This document shows, piece by piece, positions 42,733 to 50,933 of a DNA stretch of 64,000 bases. The notes under the pieces were generated by a model. The model saw only the letters and a program-made list of their open reading frames with translations. It was not told where the DNA came from and made no database searches. Position numbers and translations under genes: made by a program. The DNA lies in contig CAVRGN010000003.1 in NCBI GenBank assembly GCA_963720725.1, positions 372,001 to 436,000 on the forward strand. Reading direction: 5' to 3'. The DNA comes from Benzoatithermus sp963720725 (GTDB taxonomy: Bacteria > Pseudomonadota > Alphaproteobacteria > Geminicoccales > Geminicoccaceae). Numbering within the stretch: the first letter of the stretch is position 1; each line of letters begins with the position of its first letter.

Positions 42733-43725
42733 GTGCCCGCATTTCGCGCGCTCCGCGGGCGGCTGCTCGCCGCCATCGCACTGCTTCTGGCCCTGTTCGC
42801 GTCCGGCCCGGGGCCGGCCCAGTCCGCCACGCCCGCGACCTGCCGGTTCGGCGCCAACCTGGAAGCGCTCTACGACATCGACATCGGCAACGACCGCTTC
42901 GGCGCCGAGCTCTGGGTGTGGACGCTGTGCCCGAGTGCGGAGGTGGATCCGCTGCGGTCGATCGCGTTCCCCACGGCCACGAGCCTGCGCGTGAGCGAAA
43001 TCGAGAGCGTGCCGACGGACGGCAGCGAGGTCTATCGCTACGTGCGGGTCCAGGGCACGTTCCGCCACGACTGGGACATGCAGGCCTATCCGTTCGACCG
43101 GCAGCGGGTGGCGATCCCGATCGACGAAACCCGCCTGGGTGCCGACGACGTCCTGTTCGCGGCGGACGCCGCGAGTTCGTTCCTCACCCCGGACGCCCTG
43201 ACCAACCGCCAGGAGTGGCGGGCCGGCGACTTCGCGATCGTGGCCGGCGTCAGCGAGGAGGAGGAGTCCTACGGCCTGCCCAACGTCACCCACGCCCGCT
43301 ATGCGCGAATCGAGATCGCGTTCACGCTGGCGCGCATCGGCATGCTGACCTTCGTCAAGCTGACCGCCGGCGTCTTCGCGGCCGGGCTGATCGCCCTGAT
43401 GTCGTTCTTCTACGACGGCCGGGACTCGAAGGAGTTCAGCAGCCGGCTCGGCCTCCTGGTCGGCACCCTGTTCGCCGTGCTGGTCAACATGCGCACGGCC
43501 GACCAGTTCATCGGCGACATGGGCCGGATGACCCTGGTCACGGAAATCCATCTCCTGACCGTGGGGCTGATCGTCCTCCTGGCGATCTGCGCCTTGCGCG
43601 ACTGGTGGCTGGCGGAAGCCGCCCTGCCGATTGCCTACCCCAACTGGACGCTCCTCGGCTGGATCGGCGGTCTCTACGTCCTGACCCTGGCCGTGCTGAT
43701 CGGACGGACCGCCGGCTGGCTGTAG
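42733..43725 (+). CDS. Possible prokaryotic pentameric ligand-gated ion channel-like protein
   Basis: The 330-residue protein begins at GTG 3 bp after the SDR stop. It has a signal peptide (to about residue 31), a beta-rich periplasmic domain of about 180 residues and four membrane helices. The beta domain contains RHDWDMQAYPFDRQRVAIPI, which fits the YPFD motif at the Cys-loop position of pentameric channels; as in other bacterial members the loop cysteines are missing. The helices start near IGMLTFVKLTAGVFAAGL, LGLLVGTLFAVLVN, LVTEIHLLTVGLIVLL and the last 25 residues. This is the GLIC/ELIC layout. The pre-M1 and M2 sequences are atypical, so a non-conducting relative is possible. Confidence 0.55.
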   Translation: MPAFRALRGRLLAAIALLLALFASGPGPAQSATPATCRFGANLEALYDIDIGNDRFGAELWVWTLCPSAEVDPLRSIAFPTATSLRVSEIESVPTDGSEVYRYVRVQGTFRHDWDMQAYPFDRQRVAIPIDETRLGADDVLFAADAASSFLTPDALTNRQEWRAGDFAIVAGVSEEEESYGLPNVTHARYARIEIAFTLARIGMLTFVKLTAGVFAAGLIALMSFFYDGRDSKEFSSRLGLLVGTLFAVLVNMRTADQFIGDMGRMTLVTEIHLLTVGLIVLLAICALRDWWLAEAALPIAYPNWTLLGWIGGLYVLTLAVLIGRTAGWL

Positions 43726-43739
43726 CGCCTGGACCCGCC

Positions 43740-44930
43740 TCAGCGCCCGCCCTGGAGCGCGTCCTGCAGCGCCTCGGCCTGGGAGAACAGCAGGGCGAGC
43801 AGGAGGAGGAGAACCGCACCGACGACGATCGCCCCGGCGATCTTCCACACCGACCAGGGCCGCTCGCCATGGACCTCGCCGGTGCGGCCATTGACCACGA
43901 ACCGATAGGGCCGCCCGACGAACCGGAACGCCGCCACCCAGACCGGCAGCAGCACGTATTTGAACGTCTGGCCCTCTTGCTCGACCTGCATGTGCTCGAT
44001 CACCTGCTGGTCGCCGCCGATGTCGGCGCGGATGTCCATCGCGATCGCCTGGTGCATGATGGCTTGGCCGCGCGCAAATCCCTGGTCGACCGGCACCTGG
44101 TAGAGTTCGCCGTCGAAGCCGGTGAGGTAGTCGGGGGTGTAGGGCCGCATTCCCTCCAGGTCCCAAGGCTCGAGCGCCTCGACGAGATGCGTCGGTAGGG
44201 TCTCGCCGGCCAGGACCAGCACGTCGTCGAAGTCCCTGGCGACGCGGCCGCTGGCACGCCGCCAGCGGATCTTGGGCACCTGCACCGTCCGGCGGACCCG
44301 GCGGCCATCGACCACCGCGTCGACATGCTGCGTCTCGTAGTAGACGTCGCCGCGGCGGCCCGAATAGTCGGTGCGGGTACGGCTGTCGAAGGTCCAGTAG
44401 GGCAGGTAGACCCCCTGCAGGCGGCCGGGGCCTCGGGCCTGCTCGGAGATCCCGGATGGCGCGAACCACAGGCCCTTGAGCCAGTCGCCGACGAGGCGCC
44501 GCGCCTCCGCGTCACCGATCAGGAAAGGGAGGACACCGATCGGGGCCAGCTTGCGCCACGGCGCGGGGTCCGCGACCACGGGCTGGCTGCAGAATGGGCA
44601 AGGTCCGGCGAAGCTCGGCGGCTTGAACGCGAAGTCCGCGCCGCAGGACCGGCATTTGGCGGGGATCTCCTGGCTTGGTGGCGGCTCGCCGCTCGCCAGC
44701 CGCAGCGCGGGGTCGAGCGCCGACTCGACGATCTCCACGGGGGCTTCGGTGATGTGGTTGCGATGACCGCAATAGGTGCAGACCAGCTCGGAGGTGCCGG
44801 GGGCGAAGCTGAGGACCGCACCGCACTGCTCGCAGGTGAACTGCCGCAGTTGCGGCGAGGAGACTCTCAGCCCGCCCTGCGCCCGCTCGTCCTGTTCGGT
44901 CCGCAGCCCTCCCCAGGGTCCCGCCGGCAT
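43740..44930 (-). CDS. Zinc-ribbon membrane protein, partner of the SPFH gene
   Basis: The 396-residue protein has two zinc ribbons: FTCEQCGAVLSF...LVCTYCGHRN (residues 31-58) and CRSCGADF...GPCPFCSQPVV (93-118). It then has a beta-rich middle (VYLPYWTFDSRTRTDYSGRRG, RRTVQVPKIRWRR) and one hydrophobic segment close to the C-terminus (AGAIVVGAVLLLLLALLF). Such proteins are often misannotated as PriA or helicases because of the ribbons; no helicase motif exists. It lies 4 bp after the SPFH-GYF gene, a pairing seen in many bacteria. Function unknown. Confidence 0.75.
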   Translation of the reverse strand: MPAGPWGGLRTEQDERAQGGLRVSSPQLRQFTCEQCGAVLSFAPGTSELVCTYCGHRNHITEAPVEIVESALDPALRLASGEPPPSQEIPAKCRSCGADFAFKPPSFAGPCPFCSQPVVADPAPWRKLAPIGVLPFLIGDAEARRLVGDWLKGLWFAPSGISEQARGPGRLQGVYLPYWTFDSRTRTDYSGRRGDVYYETQHVDAVVDGRRVRRTVQVPKIRWRRASGRVARDFDDVLVLAGETLPTHLVEALEPWDLEGMRPYTPDYLTGFDGELYQVPVDQGFARGQAIMHQAIAMDIRADIGGDQQVIEHMQVEQEGQTFKYVLLPVWVAAFRFVGRPYRFVVNGRTGEVHGERPWSVWKIAGAIVVGAVLLLLLALLFSQAEALQDALQGGR

Positions 44931-44934
44931 CGCC

Positions 44935-46026
44935 TCAGGCGGCGCCCGGGATGGGCGGCGGCGCCGCCGCGAACAGCGTCGCCAGCTCGGCCACTTGCTC
45001 GGCCGGCTCCCAGCCGGGCATGCCCGCGGTCCAGACCAGCGCCGCGCGGGCGAGTTCGCCCCTGCCGGCCTGGGCGCGCAGCTGCTCGACCGTGTAGGGT
45101 CCGGTCGGCTGACCGTTCACGGCGACGTGGTAGCTCGAAGACGCGGGAACCGGCGGCGGTGGCGGCGGCTCGGCGGGGCGGGCGCCCCAGGGGCTCACCT
45201 GCTGGCCGGCACCCATGCCCACCATCATCCCGATCGCCTGACCGGCGGCACCCGGATTGGCGGCCGCGGCACGCATCGCCTCCGCTGCCTGGAACTGCGC
45301 ATATCTGGAGAGATCGCCGACCACGCCCATGGAGGTGCGCCGGTCCAGCGCCTGCTCGACCTCGGGCGGCATCGAAACGTTTTCGACCAGGATCGTGGTC
45401 AGCTCGAGGCCGTAGTTCGCGAACTCCGGCGCGATCCGGCCGAGCACGAACTGCCCGAGCTGGTCGTAGTTGGCGGCCAGATCCAGGACCGGGATGCCCG
45501 AGCTTGCCACGATCGTGCCGAACCGTGCGACGGTGATGTTGCGCAGCTGGTCGCTGATCTCGTCGACGGTGAAGTGCCCGTCGGTGCCCACCACCTCGCG
45601 CAGGAACACGGCCGGATCCTTGATGCGGATGGCGTAGGTGCCGAAGGCGCGCAGCCGCACCGGCCCGAACTCCGGGTCGCGCGCGATCACCGGATTCTTC
45701 GTACCCCACTTCAGGTCGGTGAATACGCGCGAGCTGCAGAAATAGACCTCGGCCTTGAACGGGCTCTCGAAGCCGTGCGGCCAAGCCTGGAGCGTGCTCA
45801 GGACCGGCAGGTTGCGGGTGTAGAGCTCGTACATGCCGGGGGTGAAGGTGTCGGCGATCTCGCCCTCGTTGACGAACACGGCCGTCTGGCCTTCGCGCAC
45901 GGTGAGCTTGGCGCCGTACTTGATCTCGTTGCCCTGCCGCTCGAAGCGCCAGACCATGGTGTCGGGCGAATCGTCGGTCCATTGGATGACGTCGACGAAC
46001 TGGCCCATCAACTTGCTGAAGATCAT
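44935..46026 (-). CDS. SPFH-domain protein with C-terminal GYF_2 domain (YdjI-like)
   Basis: The 363-residue protein has an SPFH/virion-core-like domain (residues 1-240): MIFSKLMGQFVDVIQWTDDS, VREGQTAVFVNEGEIADTF, GTYAIRIKDPAVFLREVVG and LILVENVSMPPEVEQAL-type sequence. A Gly/Ala-rich segment follows, then a GYF_2 module at about residues 298-350 (YHVAVNGQPTGPYTVEQLR, ARAALVWTAGMPGWEPA). Proteins of this kind assemble at membranes with a zinc-ribbon partner, here the gene directly downstream. The start at 46026 gives the usual N-terminus; the longer frame upstream reads as non-coding. Confidence 0.8.
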   Translation of the reverse strand: MIFSKLMGQFVDVIQWTDDSPDTMVWRFERQGNEIKYGAKLTVREGQTAVFVNEGEIADTFTPGMYELYTRNLPVLSTLQAWPHGFESPFKAEVYFCSSRVFTDLKWGTKNPVIARDPEFGPVRLRAFGTYAIRIKDPAVFLREVVGTDGHFTVDEISDQLRNITVARFGTIVASSGIPVLDLAANYDQLGQFVLGRIAPEFANYGLELTTILVENVSMPPEVEQALDRRTSMGVVGDLSRYAQFQAAEAMRAAAANPGAAGQAIGMMVGMGAGQQVSPWGARPAEPPPPPPVPASSSYHVAVNGQPTGPYTVEQLRAQAGRGELARAALVWTAGMPGWEPAEQVAELATLFAAAPPPIPGAA

Positions 46027-46107
46027 GGCGGCGCTCCCGGCGATCCTTCTGCGCGGCCGGAAGATCGCACCGCCGTTGCGGGCTGCCAAGCGGAACCGCT
46101 GAAGCGG

Positions 46108-47088
46108 TCACTCGCTGAACGGCAACGGCCGGGCGAGCAGTGCCTCGATGGCCGCGTCCACGTCCTGCTCGCCGGCCACCACCGCGCGCACCGCCTCCGC
46201 GATCGGCAGCTCCACCCCGATGCTCCGCCCTAGCCGGCAGGCCGCCTCGGCGGTGAACGCGCCCTCGCTCAGCTTGCCGCCCTCGGTCAGCAACTCGGTG
46301 GAGGCGCGGCCCTCGGCCAGAGCGAAGCCGAAGCTGGTGTTGCGGGAGCTGAGGCTGGTGGCGGTCAGCAGGAGGTCGCCCAAGCCCGCCAGACCCATCA
46401 GGGTCTCACGCTTCGCGCCCAGCTGCAGCGCCAGCCTGGTCAGCTCGGCGAGGCCACGGGTGATCAGGGCCGCGCGCGCGTTCTCGCCCAGCCCCCTGCC
46501 CATGGTCACCCCGGCCGCGATCGCGACCACGTTCTTGAATGCCCCGGCAAGCTCGACACCCAGCAGGTCGTCACTGGGATAGGGTCGGAAGGCCGGGCCG
46601 GCGAGGCGTTCGGCCACTTCGCGGGCCAATGCGAGATCGGCACTCGCGATCGTGACCGCGGTCGGCAGGCCGCGTGCCACCTCGAGCGCGAAGGACGGGC
46701 CCGACAGGGCGGCGACCAGGGCGCCGGGGCGCTCGGCCAGCACCACCTCGCTCAGCCGCAGTCCGGTCGCCTGCTCGAGGCCCTTGGCGGCGATCACCAG
46801 AGGTGCCGCCGTCGCCGGCAGCCCGACGGCCACCGACCGCAGCCGTTGCGCCGGCACCGCCAGCACAACGGTCCCGCAGTCGTTCAGCTCACCGATGGCG
46901 GCGGTCGGCCGGACGGTCGCCGGCAGCGCGATCCCGGGCAGATGGACTTCGTTCGCCCGGCGCTCCGCCATGCGCCGCATGGCGGAGCGGTTGCGGCCCC
47001 AGAGTGCGACCTCGTGCCCGGCGCGCGCCGACACCACGGCAAGAGCCGTGCCCCAGGCCCCGGCGCCGACGATTCCGATGCGTGCCAT
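46108..47088 (-). CDS. gpsA: NAD(P)-dependent glycerol-3-phosphate dehydrogenase
   Basis: The 326-residue protein has GIVGAGAWGTALA (dinucleotide site), LWGRNRSA, VLAVPAQRLR, AAKGLEQATGLRLSEV, ALSGPSFALEVARGLPTA, the catalytic Lys in ELAGAFKNVVAIAAG, and GLGDLLLTATSLSSRNTSFG. It reduces dihydroxyacetone phosphate to sn-glycerol 3-phosphate for phospholipid synthesis. The start at 47088 follows GAGGGGAAGCC. It is separate from the SPFH pair (81 bp) and from the small gene upstream. Confidence 0.94.
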   Translation of the reverse strand: MARIGIVGAGAWGTALAVVSARAGHEVALWGRNRSAMRRMAERRANEVHLPGIALPATVRPTAAIGELNDCGTVVLAVPAQRLRSVAVGLPATAAPLVIAAKGLEQATGLRLSEVVLAERPGALVAALSGPSFALEVARGLPTAVTIASADLALAREVAERLAGPAFRPYPSDDLLGVELAGAFKNVVAIAAGVTMGRGLGENARAALITRGLAELTRLALQLGAKRETLMGLAGLGDLLLTATSLSSRNTSFGFALAEGRASTELLTEGGKLSEGAFTAEAACRLGRSIGVELPIAEAVRAVVAGEQDVDAAIEALLARPLPFSE

Positions 47089-47167
47089 GGCTTCCCCTCG
47101 TCGGAGAGGCCCTTGTCCGGCAGGATGCGCCACGGGGCAAGCGGGGCGCGTCGCGGCTGTCCCGCCG

Positions 47168-47356
47168 TCAGGTGAAGTCGCAGACGATCTCGATCCGGGC
47201 CTGCGGCCTGCTGCGGTACCTGCTGGCCGCGGCCTCGCGCGCCTGGGCGGCCACGTCGCGGCTCTCGAACGGCCCGAGCCGCTCGACGGTGCGCCCGTGG
47301 GCGATCCGGTCCGAGACCGGCGATGGTGACTCCTTGGCGATCACCCAGTAGACCAC
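47168..47356 (-). CDS. Small protein of unknown function
   Basis: A GTG preceded by AAAGGAGCGAAGGC gives 62 residues starting MVYWVIAKESPSPVSD and ending IEIVCDFT. The middle has GRTVERLGPFESRDVAAQA, which reads like a small single-domain fold with an alternating strand-helix pattern. I know no family. The ribosome binding site is convincing, so the gene is probably real. It lies upstream of gpsA on the same strand, with its start facing the RpoE-like promoter of the flavoprotein operon. Confidence 0.5.
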   Translation of the reverse strand: MVYWVIAKESPSPVSDRIAHGRTVERLGPFESRDVAAQAREAAASRYRSRPQARIEIVCDFT

Positions 47357-47445
47357 GCCTTCGCTCCTTTGCCAGCGGTCCGCGGCCGACACGCGTCTAT
47401 GCAGCAAGGGTAATAAATACAGCGCACGCCACAGTGCCACCGCGT

Positions 47446-47475
47446 TGATCCAGCGGCCGAGGTACCCCGTAGCAG
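47446..47475 (+). promoter_or_regulatory. Probable RpoE/ChrR-type (ECF sigma) promoter
   Basis: TGATCC (47446-47451), 18 bases, then TAGCA (47470-47474). The consensus for the singlet-oxygen sigma factor RpoE of Rhodobacter, as I recall it, is TGATCC-N18-TAAGA. The element lies about 90 bp before the first gene of an operon whose Rhodobacter counterpart belongs to that regulon. Confidence 0.65.
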
Positions 47476-47563
47476 CAGAGGGCCGGTGTGGTTTCTGCAC
47501 CAGCTTCGGGTCGGTTCCGGCTGGCGGTGGTGCCGGAGCGGCGCGCGTAAACGGCGGGGGAAG

Positions 47564-48904
47564 ATGGAAAGTTCACACGCGCGCATTGCCGTTGTCGGCG
47601 CCGGCATCGCCGGCCTTGCCACGGCTTGGCTGCTCAGCCGCCGATACGGCGTCACCGTGTTCGAAGGCGACAACCGCCTGGGTGGCCACAGCCATACGGT
47701 CACCGTACCCACCGGCGACGGTGGGGAGGTGCCGGTCGACACAGGCTTCATGGTCTACAATGAACGGACCTACCCGCTACTGACGCAGCTGTTCGCCCAT
47801 CTCGGCGTGCCGACCACCGAGACCAACATGTCGTTCTCGGCCAGCATCGCCGACGGCTCGCTCGAATATGGCGGCGGCTCGCTCAAGGCCCTGCTGGCGC
47901 AGCGCACGAACCTGCTGCGCCCGGCCTTCGTCCGCATGCTCCTGGACATCGTGCGCTTCAACCGCACTGGTCTGCGCTACCTGCAGGAGCCGGAAGGTGA
48001 GGATCTGTCCCTGGGCGACTTTCTTACCCGCCACGGCTTCGGCCGCAGCCTCGGCGAGTGGTACCTGTTGCCGATGGCCGCCGCGATCTGGTCGGCGCCA
48101 GTCGCACGGATGCTGGACTATCCGGCCCGTAGTTTCCTAAGCTTCTTCGCCAATCATGGGTTGCTCAGCATCCATGGTCACCATCAGTGGCGTACGGTGG
48201 CAGGAGGCTCGCGGGAATATGTCCGGCGGATGCTGACCGAGCTCGGCCCGAGGGTTCGTGTGGCGACGCCGGTCCGCTCCGTGCGCCGCTGCCTGGGTGG
48301 CGTGGAGCTCACCGAGAGTTCGGGGGCGACCAGCCGCTTCGACCATGTCGTGCTGGCCTGCCACGCCGATCAGTCCCTTCGCCTGCTGGCTGATCCGACC
48401 CCGCGGGAGCGGGCTCTCCTCTCCTGCTTTCCCTACCAGCGCAACCGTGCCTTGCTGCACGGCGATGCCGCGCTCATGCCCCGGCGCCGCGCCGTCTGGT
48501 CGAGCTGGAACTACCTGGCGCAACGCCCAAGCGTGCAGAGCGCCGGCGTGTCGGTGACCTATTGGATGAACTCGCTGCAGAACCTGACCTGCCGCGACCA
48601 GGTGTTCGTGTCGCTCAACCCGCTCCGCGAGCCGGACCCGCGGCTGGTCCATGCGGAGATCGACTACGCCCATCCGGTGTTCGACCGGGCGGCGGTCGCG
48701 GCGCAGGCAAGGTTTGGCGAGATCCAGGGGGCCGGCGGCGTCTTCTACGCCGGCGCCTGGCTCGGGCACGGCTTCCACGAGGACGGCTTGCGCTCGGCCG
48801 TCGCGGTGGCCCGCGCGTTGGGCGTCGCCCCACCCTGGGAAGCCGCGCAAGTGCTCTCGGGAGGCATGGGCATGATCGAGGGGGCGGCGGCACAACCGGC
48901 ATGA
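47564..48904 (+). CDS. FAD-dependent amine-oxidase-like protein of the RpoE-regulated lipid operon
   Basis: The 446-residue flavoprotein has RIAVVGAGIAGLATAWLLSR (FAD site), VFEGDNRLGGHSHTV, VDTGFMVYNERTYPLL and a C-terminal GVFYAGAWLGHGFHEDGLRSA. It belongs to the group annotated as cyclopropane-fatty-acid-related amine oxidases, always found with DUF1365 and CFA-like genes. In Rhodobacter the corresponding gene set is linked to modification of unsaturated fatty acids under singlet oxygen stress, including methylated furan fatty acids. The specific reaction here, such as a desaturation of a methylated acyl chain, is inference. CGGGGGAAG directly precedes the ATG. Confidence 0.82.
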   Translation: MESSHARIAVVGAGIAGLATAWLLSRRYGVTVFEGDNRLGGHSHTVTVPTGDGGEVPVDTGFMVYNERTYPLLTQLFAHLGVPTTETNMSFSASIADGSLEYGGGSLKALLAQRTNLLRPAFVRMLLDIVRFNRTGLRYLQEPEGEDLSLGDFLTRHGFGRSLGEWYLLPMAAAIWSAPVARMLDYPARSFLSFFANHGLLSIHGHHQWRTVAGGSREYVRRMLTELGPRVRVATPVRSVRRCLGGVELTESSGATSRFDHVVLACHADQSLRLLADPTPRERALLSCFPYQRNRALLHGDAALMPRRRAVWSSWNYLAQRPSVQSAGVSVTYWMNSLQNLTCRDQVFVSLNPLREPDPRLVHAEIDYAHPVFDRAAVAAQARFGEIQGAGGVFYAGAWLGHGFHEDGLRSAVAVARALGVAPPWEAAQVLSGGMGMIEGAAAQPA

Positions 48905-49686
48905 CCAGCTCTCCAGGACATTCCTGCCTCTACCAGGGCCGGGTCATGCATCACCGGCTGCGCCCGATCGGCCACCGCTTCACCTACCGGGTCTTCTCCC
49001 TGTTCCTGGATCTCGACGAAGCCGCCTCGGTCGGCAAGCGGCTGTGGCTGCTGTCGGTCGAGCGACCGAACCTGCTCAGCTTTTGGGCGCGCGACCATGG
49101 CGCGCGCGACGGTTCCCCGCTCGAGCCGTGGGTGCGCGACCGACTGGCCGACGCCGGCATCGTCCTCGACCAGCCTCGGATCCGCCTGCTGTGCTTCCCA
49201 CGGCTGCTCGGCTACGTCTTCAATCCCCTGAGCATCTATTTCTGCTACGAGCCCGACCGGCTGGCCGCGATCGTCTACGAGGTCAAGAACACCTTCGGCG
49301 GCCAGCACGCCTACGCGTTCCGGGTGCGCCGCGCCGGGTCCGGCGACCGCTTGATCGCGCATGGCTGTGCCAAGGAATTCTACGTCTCGCCGTTCATCGA
49401 CATGGCGGCGCGCTACGAGTTCCACCTGGCGGAGCCCGGGCGGCGGCTCGCGGTCGTCATCAAGGAAACCGAGCGCGGCCTGCCGCTGCTGATCGCCAGT
49501 CAATCGGGCGAGCGTCGGCCGCTCACCGACCGTGCGATCCTGGCGTGCCTCGCCACGGATCTCTTCATGACGTTCAAGGTTTTCCTTGGCATCCATATCG
49601 AGGCCCTGCGGCTGTGGCGGAAGGGTGCCCCATTCTTCGCCCGGATGCCGCATCCCGTCCCCGCGGACGTGGGCCCAACGGGATGA
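48901..49686 (+). CDS. DUF1365 family protein
   Basis: The 261-residue protein has the DUF1365 pattern: SCLYQGRVMHHRLRPIGHRF, YRVFSLFLDLDE, RLLCFPRLLGYVFNPLSIYF, YEVKNTFGGQHAYAF and KEFYVSPFIDM. The family always accompanies the flavoprotein and CFA-like methyltransferase genes; its biochemical role is not established as far as I know. ATGA overlap with the flavoprotein stop and with the following start shows translational coupling on both sides. Confidence 0.88.
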   Translation: MTSSPGHSCLYQGRVMHHRLRPIGHRFTYRVFSLFLDLDEAASVGKRLWLLSVERPNLLSFWARDHGARDGSPLEPWVRDRLADAGIVLDQPRIRLLCFPRLLGYVFNPLSIYFCYEPDRLAAIVYEVKNTFGGQHAYAFRVRRAGSGDRLIAHGCAKEFYVSPFIDMAARYEFHLAEPGRRLAVVIKETERGLPLLIASQSGERRPLTDRAILACLATDLFMTFKVFLGIHIEALRLWRKGAPFFARMPHPVPADVGPTG

Positions 49687-50933
49687 GAGCCATGGCAAGA
49701 CAGAACGACGTCGCCCTCTCCGCCGAGCGAGCGCCCGGCGGATGGCTGTCTTCCTTCGCCGACCGGCGCGGGCTCGACATGATCGTCACCCTGGCAGAAG
49801 GGCTGCATTGCGGGCACCTGGAGATCGAGCTGCCCGACGGCACGCGCCGCACGTTCCAGGGCGAAGAGGAAGGGCCGCGGGCTTCGATTCGCCTGCGCAA
49901 CGGCCGCCTCGCCCGGCGCTACCTCGCCGGCGGCAGCCTGGGATTCGCGGAGGGCTACATCGAGGGCGACTGGGACACCCCGGACCTTGCGGCCCTGCTG
50001 GTACTGCTGAGCCAGAACGAGGAGGCCTGGGGCGACGGCTATTTCGGCAGCCTCTGGCATCGCTGCCTGCGGCGGCTGCGGCATCTGCTGCGCCCCAATA
50101 CCCGCGGCGGCAGTCGCCGCAACATCTATGCCCACTATGACCTGGGCAACGAGTTCTTCGCCGCCTGGCTCGACCCGTCCATGACCTACTCCTCCGCCCT
50201 GTTCGTCGACGGCGCCCACGACCTCGAATCGGCGCAGCGGGCCAAGTACCGCAGTCTCGCGCAGGAGATCGCGGTCGGGCCAGGCCAGCGGGTACTCGAG
50301 ATCGGCACTGGCTGGGGCGGGTTCGCGGTGACGGCGGCCAAGGAGTTCAACGCCAAGGTCACCTCGATCACCGTCTCGCGGGCGCAGGCCGAGTATGCCC
50401 GCGCCCGCGTGTTCCGGGAGGGCCTGAACGAGCAGGTCGAGATCCTGCTGCAGGACTACCGCGATGTCCGGGGCAGGTTCGACCGCATCGCCTCGATCGA
50501 GATGTTCGAGGCCGTGGGCGAGCGGTTCTGGCCGACCTATTTCCGCACCCTGCGCGAGCGGATGCTCCCCGGCGGCGCCGCCGGCCTGCAGTTGATCACC
50601 ATCGCGGACCGGTACTTCGAGGCCTACCGCCGCAACGTGGATTTCATCCAGGCCTACATATTTCCCGGCGGCATGCTGCCCTCGCCGGCGGCCCTGGACC
50701 GCGAGGCCGCGCGCGCCGGCCTCGTACGCAGCAGCGAGATCGGCTTCGGCGAAAGCTATGCGCGGACGCTGGCCTTGTGGAACGAGCGCTTCCATGTCGC
50801 GTGGCCCACCATCGTGCGGCTGGGCTTCGACGAGCGGTTCCGCCGCATCTGGACCTACTACCTGGCCTACTGCGAGGCCGGCTTCCGCACCCGGTCGATC
50901 GACGTGGTCCAGACGGTGCTGCGGCCGACCTGA
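49683..50933 (+). CDS. CFA-synthase-like lipid methyltransferase
   Basis: The 416-residue protein has RNIYAHYDLGNEFFAAWLD, SAM motif VLEIGTGWGGFAVTAAKEF, IASIEMFEAVGERFW and a conserved C-terminal WTYYLAYCEAGF. Compared with classical CFA synthase (and with the copy at 19276), GMFEHVG is EMFEAVG and the histidine in the LxHSIG bicarbonate motif is missing (LQLITIAD). This divergence, shared by the RpoE-regulon paralogues, suggests a methyl rather than cyclopropane product, as for UfaM-type enzymes in furan fatty acid synthesis; that assignment is inference. The first ATG overlaps the DUF1365 stop; an ATG 9 bp later is possible. Confidence 0.82.
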   Translation: MRAMARQNDVALSAERAPGGWLSSFADRRGLDMIVTLAEGLHCGHLEIELPDGTRRTFQGEEEGPRASIRLRNGRLARRYLAGGSLGFAEGYIEGDWDTPDLAALLVLLSQNEEAWGDGYFGSLWHRCLRRLRHLLRPNTRGGSRRNIYAHYDLGNEFFAAWLDPSMTYSSALFVDGAHDLESAQRAKYRSLAQEIAVGPGQRVLEIGTGWGGFAVTAAKEFNAKVTSITVSRAQAEYARARVFREGLNEQVEILLQDYRDVRGRFDRIASIEMFEAVGERFWPTYFRTLRERMLPGGAAGLQLITIADRYFEAYRRNVDFIQAYIFPGGMLPSPAALDREAARAGLVRSSEIGFGESYARTLALWNERFHVAWPTIVRLGFDERFRRIWTYYLAYCEAGFRTRSIDVVQTVLRPT

